In this document: one piece after another, positions 6,890-7,937 of the stretch | How positions within the stretch are numbered: position 1 is the stretch's first letter | How the letters are laid out: each line of letters begins with the position of its first letter | Origin: Pseudomonadota bacterium | Lineage (GTDB): Bacteria > Pseudomonadota > Gammaproteobacteria > Steroidobacterales > Rariloculaceae | Reading direction: 5' to 3' | Assembly: GCA_009843005.1 (NCBI GenBank) | Contig: VYEH01000338.1 | Span: 1 to 7,937 of the forward strand | Length of the DNA: 7,937 nucleotides | Position numbers and translations under genes: made by a program | The notes under the pieces: generated by a model | Told to the model about the DNA's origin: nothing | What the model saw: the letters and a program-made list of their open reading frames with translations, nothing else | The model's database searches: none

Positions 6890-7693
6890 ATGTCGAAATT
6901 GCTGTCGCAGTCTACAGCGCCGGATGACAGAGGCCGGATTCAATGTATCGATCCCGTATCGGCCGGCTGGGAATACGTTGGATTCGAAGTATTCAGGCTG
7001 AAGGCGGGCGCGAACCTGGAAGATGAAACCGGAGGCACGGAAGTCTGCCTGGTACTCCTCTCGGGCAAGGCGGACATTGCCACGGCAAACGAAGCCTGGC
7101 GCAATCTGGGCGAGCGATCATCGGTATTCGACCGGCAGGCGCCCCATGCAGTGTACCTGCCGCCCGACGAGCGACTTGGCGTCGTTGCCCGCACCGACGT
7201 AGAATTGGCGGTTTGCAGGGCGCCGGCGAAAGGCGAATATCCCGCCCGCCTGATCAGGCCCGAGGACTGCCAATTCGAAACCCGGGGCCGCGGCACCAAC
7301 CGCCGGCACGTTTGCAACATCTTGTTCGACAATGCAAACGCCGAGCGCCTGTTGGTCTGTGAGGTATTGACGCCGGGTGGCAACTGGTCGAGTTATCCGC
7401 CGCACAAACACGATGACGATCGGGGTTCGGAGGAAACACAACTCGAAGAGATCTATTACCACCGCATCGATCCACCTCAGGGATTCGCCTTCCAGCGCGT
7501 CTATACCGACGACCGCACTCTGGATGAAACCATGACCGTGACGGACGACGACGTGGTCATGGTGCCCGAGGGCTACCACCCGGTGGGTGCGCCCCACGGT
7601 TACGACCTCTATTACCTGAACGTCATGGCCGGTCCGCAGCGAAAGTGGCTGTTCCACAATGACCCGGACCATGAATGGATCATAGGGTCATAA
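6890..7693 (+). CDS. iolB: 5-deoxy-glucuronate isomerase (IolB)
   Basis: Converts 5-deoxy-D-glucuronate (from IolD) into 2-deoxy-5-keto-D-gluconate (EC 5.3.1.30), the substrate of IolC. It is a 267-residue bicupin of normal family length. The C-terminal cupin carries the probable metal site: His172 and His174 in SSYPPHKHD, Glu187 in LEEIYYH and His230 in VPEGYHPV. The HVCNIL and WSSYPPHKHD blocks and the ending LYYLNVMAGPQRKWLFHNDPDHEW are diagnostic of IolB. The start is ATG at 6890 with AAAAGG at 6875-6880, 9 bases upstream. A promoter with -35 at 6815 and -10 at 6838 would give a leader of about 40 bases. It is transcribed away from iolC and shares its control region, so it should be induced together with iolCDE. 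The stop TAA at 7691-7693 is 4 bases from the opposing PhoX-like gene. Confidence 0.95.
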   Translation: MSKLLSQSTAPDDRGRIQCIDPVSAGWEYVGFEVFRLKAGANLEDETGGTEVCLVLLSGKADIATANEAWRNLGERSSVFDRQAPHAVYLPPDERLGVVARTDVELAVCRAPAKGEYPARLIRPEDCQFETRGRGTNRRHVCNILFDNANAERLLVCEVLTPGGNWSSYPPHKHDDDRGSEETQLEEIYYHRIDPPQGFAFQRVYTDDRTLDETMTVTDDDVVMVPEGYHPVGAPHGYDLYYLNVMAGPQRKWLFHNDPDHEWIIGS

Positions 7694-7697
7694 AGGG

Positions 7698-7937
7698 CTA
7701 GCTGCCTATTTCACCGTCGTCATTCTTCGTAATCGCGACCACGGATGACCTTGGCGGTATTCGAGGATCAAAATCCGGCCAGCGAGTTGCAGGGTGTTCA
7801 AAAGTCGAGCCATCCGATCTTCCGGGATGCTGAACGGCGACGAATAATGTTCGTCCATCCGGCGTAAACGCCGGCCCACAAAGCTCCCCGCCGTTCGGGC
7901 AGCCAAAGAAATGCCTGAACCGTGCGCGGTCGGGTCC
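7698..7937 (-). CDS. PhoX/DUF839-family phosphatase-like protein, C-terminal fragment running off the window
   Basis: Reading the minus strand from the last base gives 79 open codons ending in TAG at 7698-7700. The fragment has GGELCGPAFTPDGRTLFVAV followed by QHPG, then WPDFDPRIPPRSSVVAIT and a final NDDGEIGS. This is the C-terminal pattern of the PhoX/DUF839 family (CEVTGP-FTPDG-TLFVNIQHPG, then PRPSVVVIT and DGG-IG), whose characterised members are Tat-exported, calcium-dependent alkaline phosphatases. The start and most of the protein (usually several hundred residues) lie outside. The alternative frame of the same strand (stop at 7706) is also open but resembles nothing, so I take it as a shadow. 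It converges on iolB with only 4 bases between the stops and probably marks the end of the iol locus. Family membership is judged from motifs recalled from memory; whether the full protein is a phosphatase cannot be told. Confidence 0.75.
   Translation of the reverse strand, partial: GPDRARFRHFFGCPNGGELCGPAFTPDGRTLFVAVQHPGRSDGSTFEHPATRWPDFDPRIPPRSSVVAITKNDDGEIGS

Noticed and set aside
7706..7906. 66-codon minus-strand frame at the right edge
   Set aside because: It overlaps the PhoX-like fragment in another frame of the same strand. The fragment ending at 7698 has recognisable motifs and this one has none.
1..7937. A novel defence, mobile or biosynthetic system
   Set aside because: Every substantial gene belongs to a known family, almost all in one known pathway; there are no transposase, integrase, repeat-array or toxin-antitoxin signs.

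Overview
The window is a GC-rich (roughly 60% by eye), tightly packed bacterial segment carrying most of a myo-inositol catabolism (iol) locus. A 5-dehydro-2-deoxygluconokinase fused to a DUF2090 domain, paired Gfo/Idh/MocA dehydrogenases, short or overlapping gene junctions and GTG starts fit a Pseudomonadota (proteobacterial) genome. I cannot place it more finely. There is no RNA gene, insertion sequence, CRISPR array or gene-free stretch longer than about 170 bases.

Layout from left to right. The plus strand opens with the C-terminal three quarters of inositol 2-dehydrogenase (iolG; its start lies outside the window). After a 15-base gap comes a second, full-length Gfo/Idh/MocA oxidoreductase. 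That gene runs tail-to-tail, with an 18-base overlap, into a minus-strand operon transcribed iolC(-DUF2090) > iolD > iolE. Head-to-head with iolC is iolB on the plus strand. The 167-base divergent region between them holds a good sigma70-like promoter for iolB, overlapped by an inverted repeat that is a strong candidate operator. At the right edge, 4 bases past the iolB stop and on the opposite strand, is the C-terminal end of a PhoX/DUF839-type protein. It has no start codon in the window and so is easily missed.

How the genes work together. IolG oxidises myo-inositol to scyllo-inosose; the second dehydrogenase probably feeds in another inositol isomer or derivative. IolE dehydrates the inosose to a trihydroxycyclohexanedione and IolD opens the ring to 5-deoxyglucuronate. 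IolB isomerises this to 2-deoxy-5-keto-gluconate, which IolC phosphorylates. The DUF2090 half of IolC is thought to replace the separate aldolase IolJ, giving DHAP and malonate semialdehyde. No iolA, separate iolJ, iolR-type regulator or inositol transporter is present here; they may lie to the left, beyond iolG, or elsewhere.

I see no previously undescribed system. What deserves a second look is the arrangement (iolB split off and divergent, iolE overlapping an opposing gene), the candidate operator region, the unassigned second dehydrogenase and the PhoX fragment at the edge.
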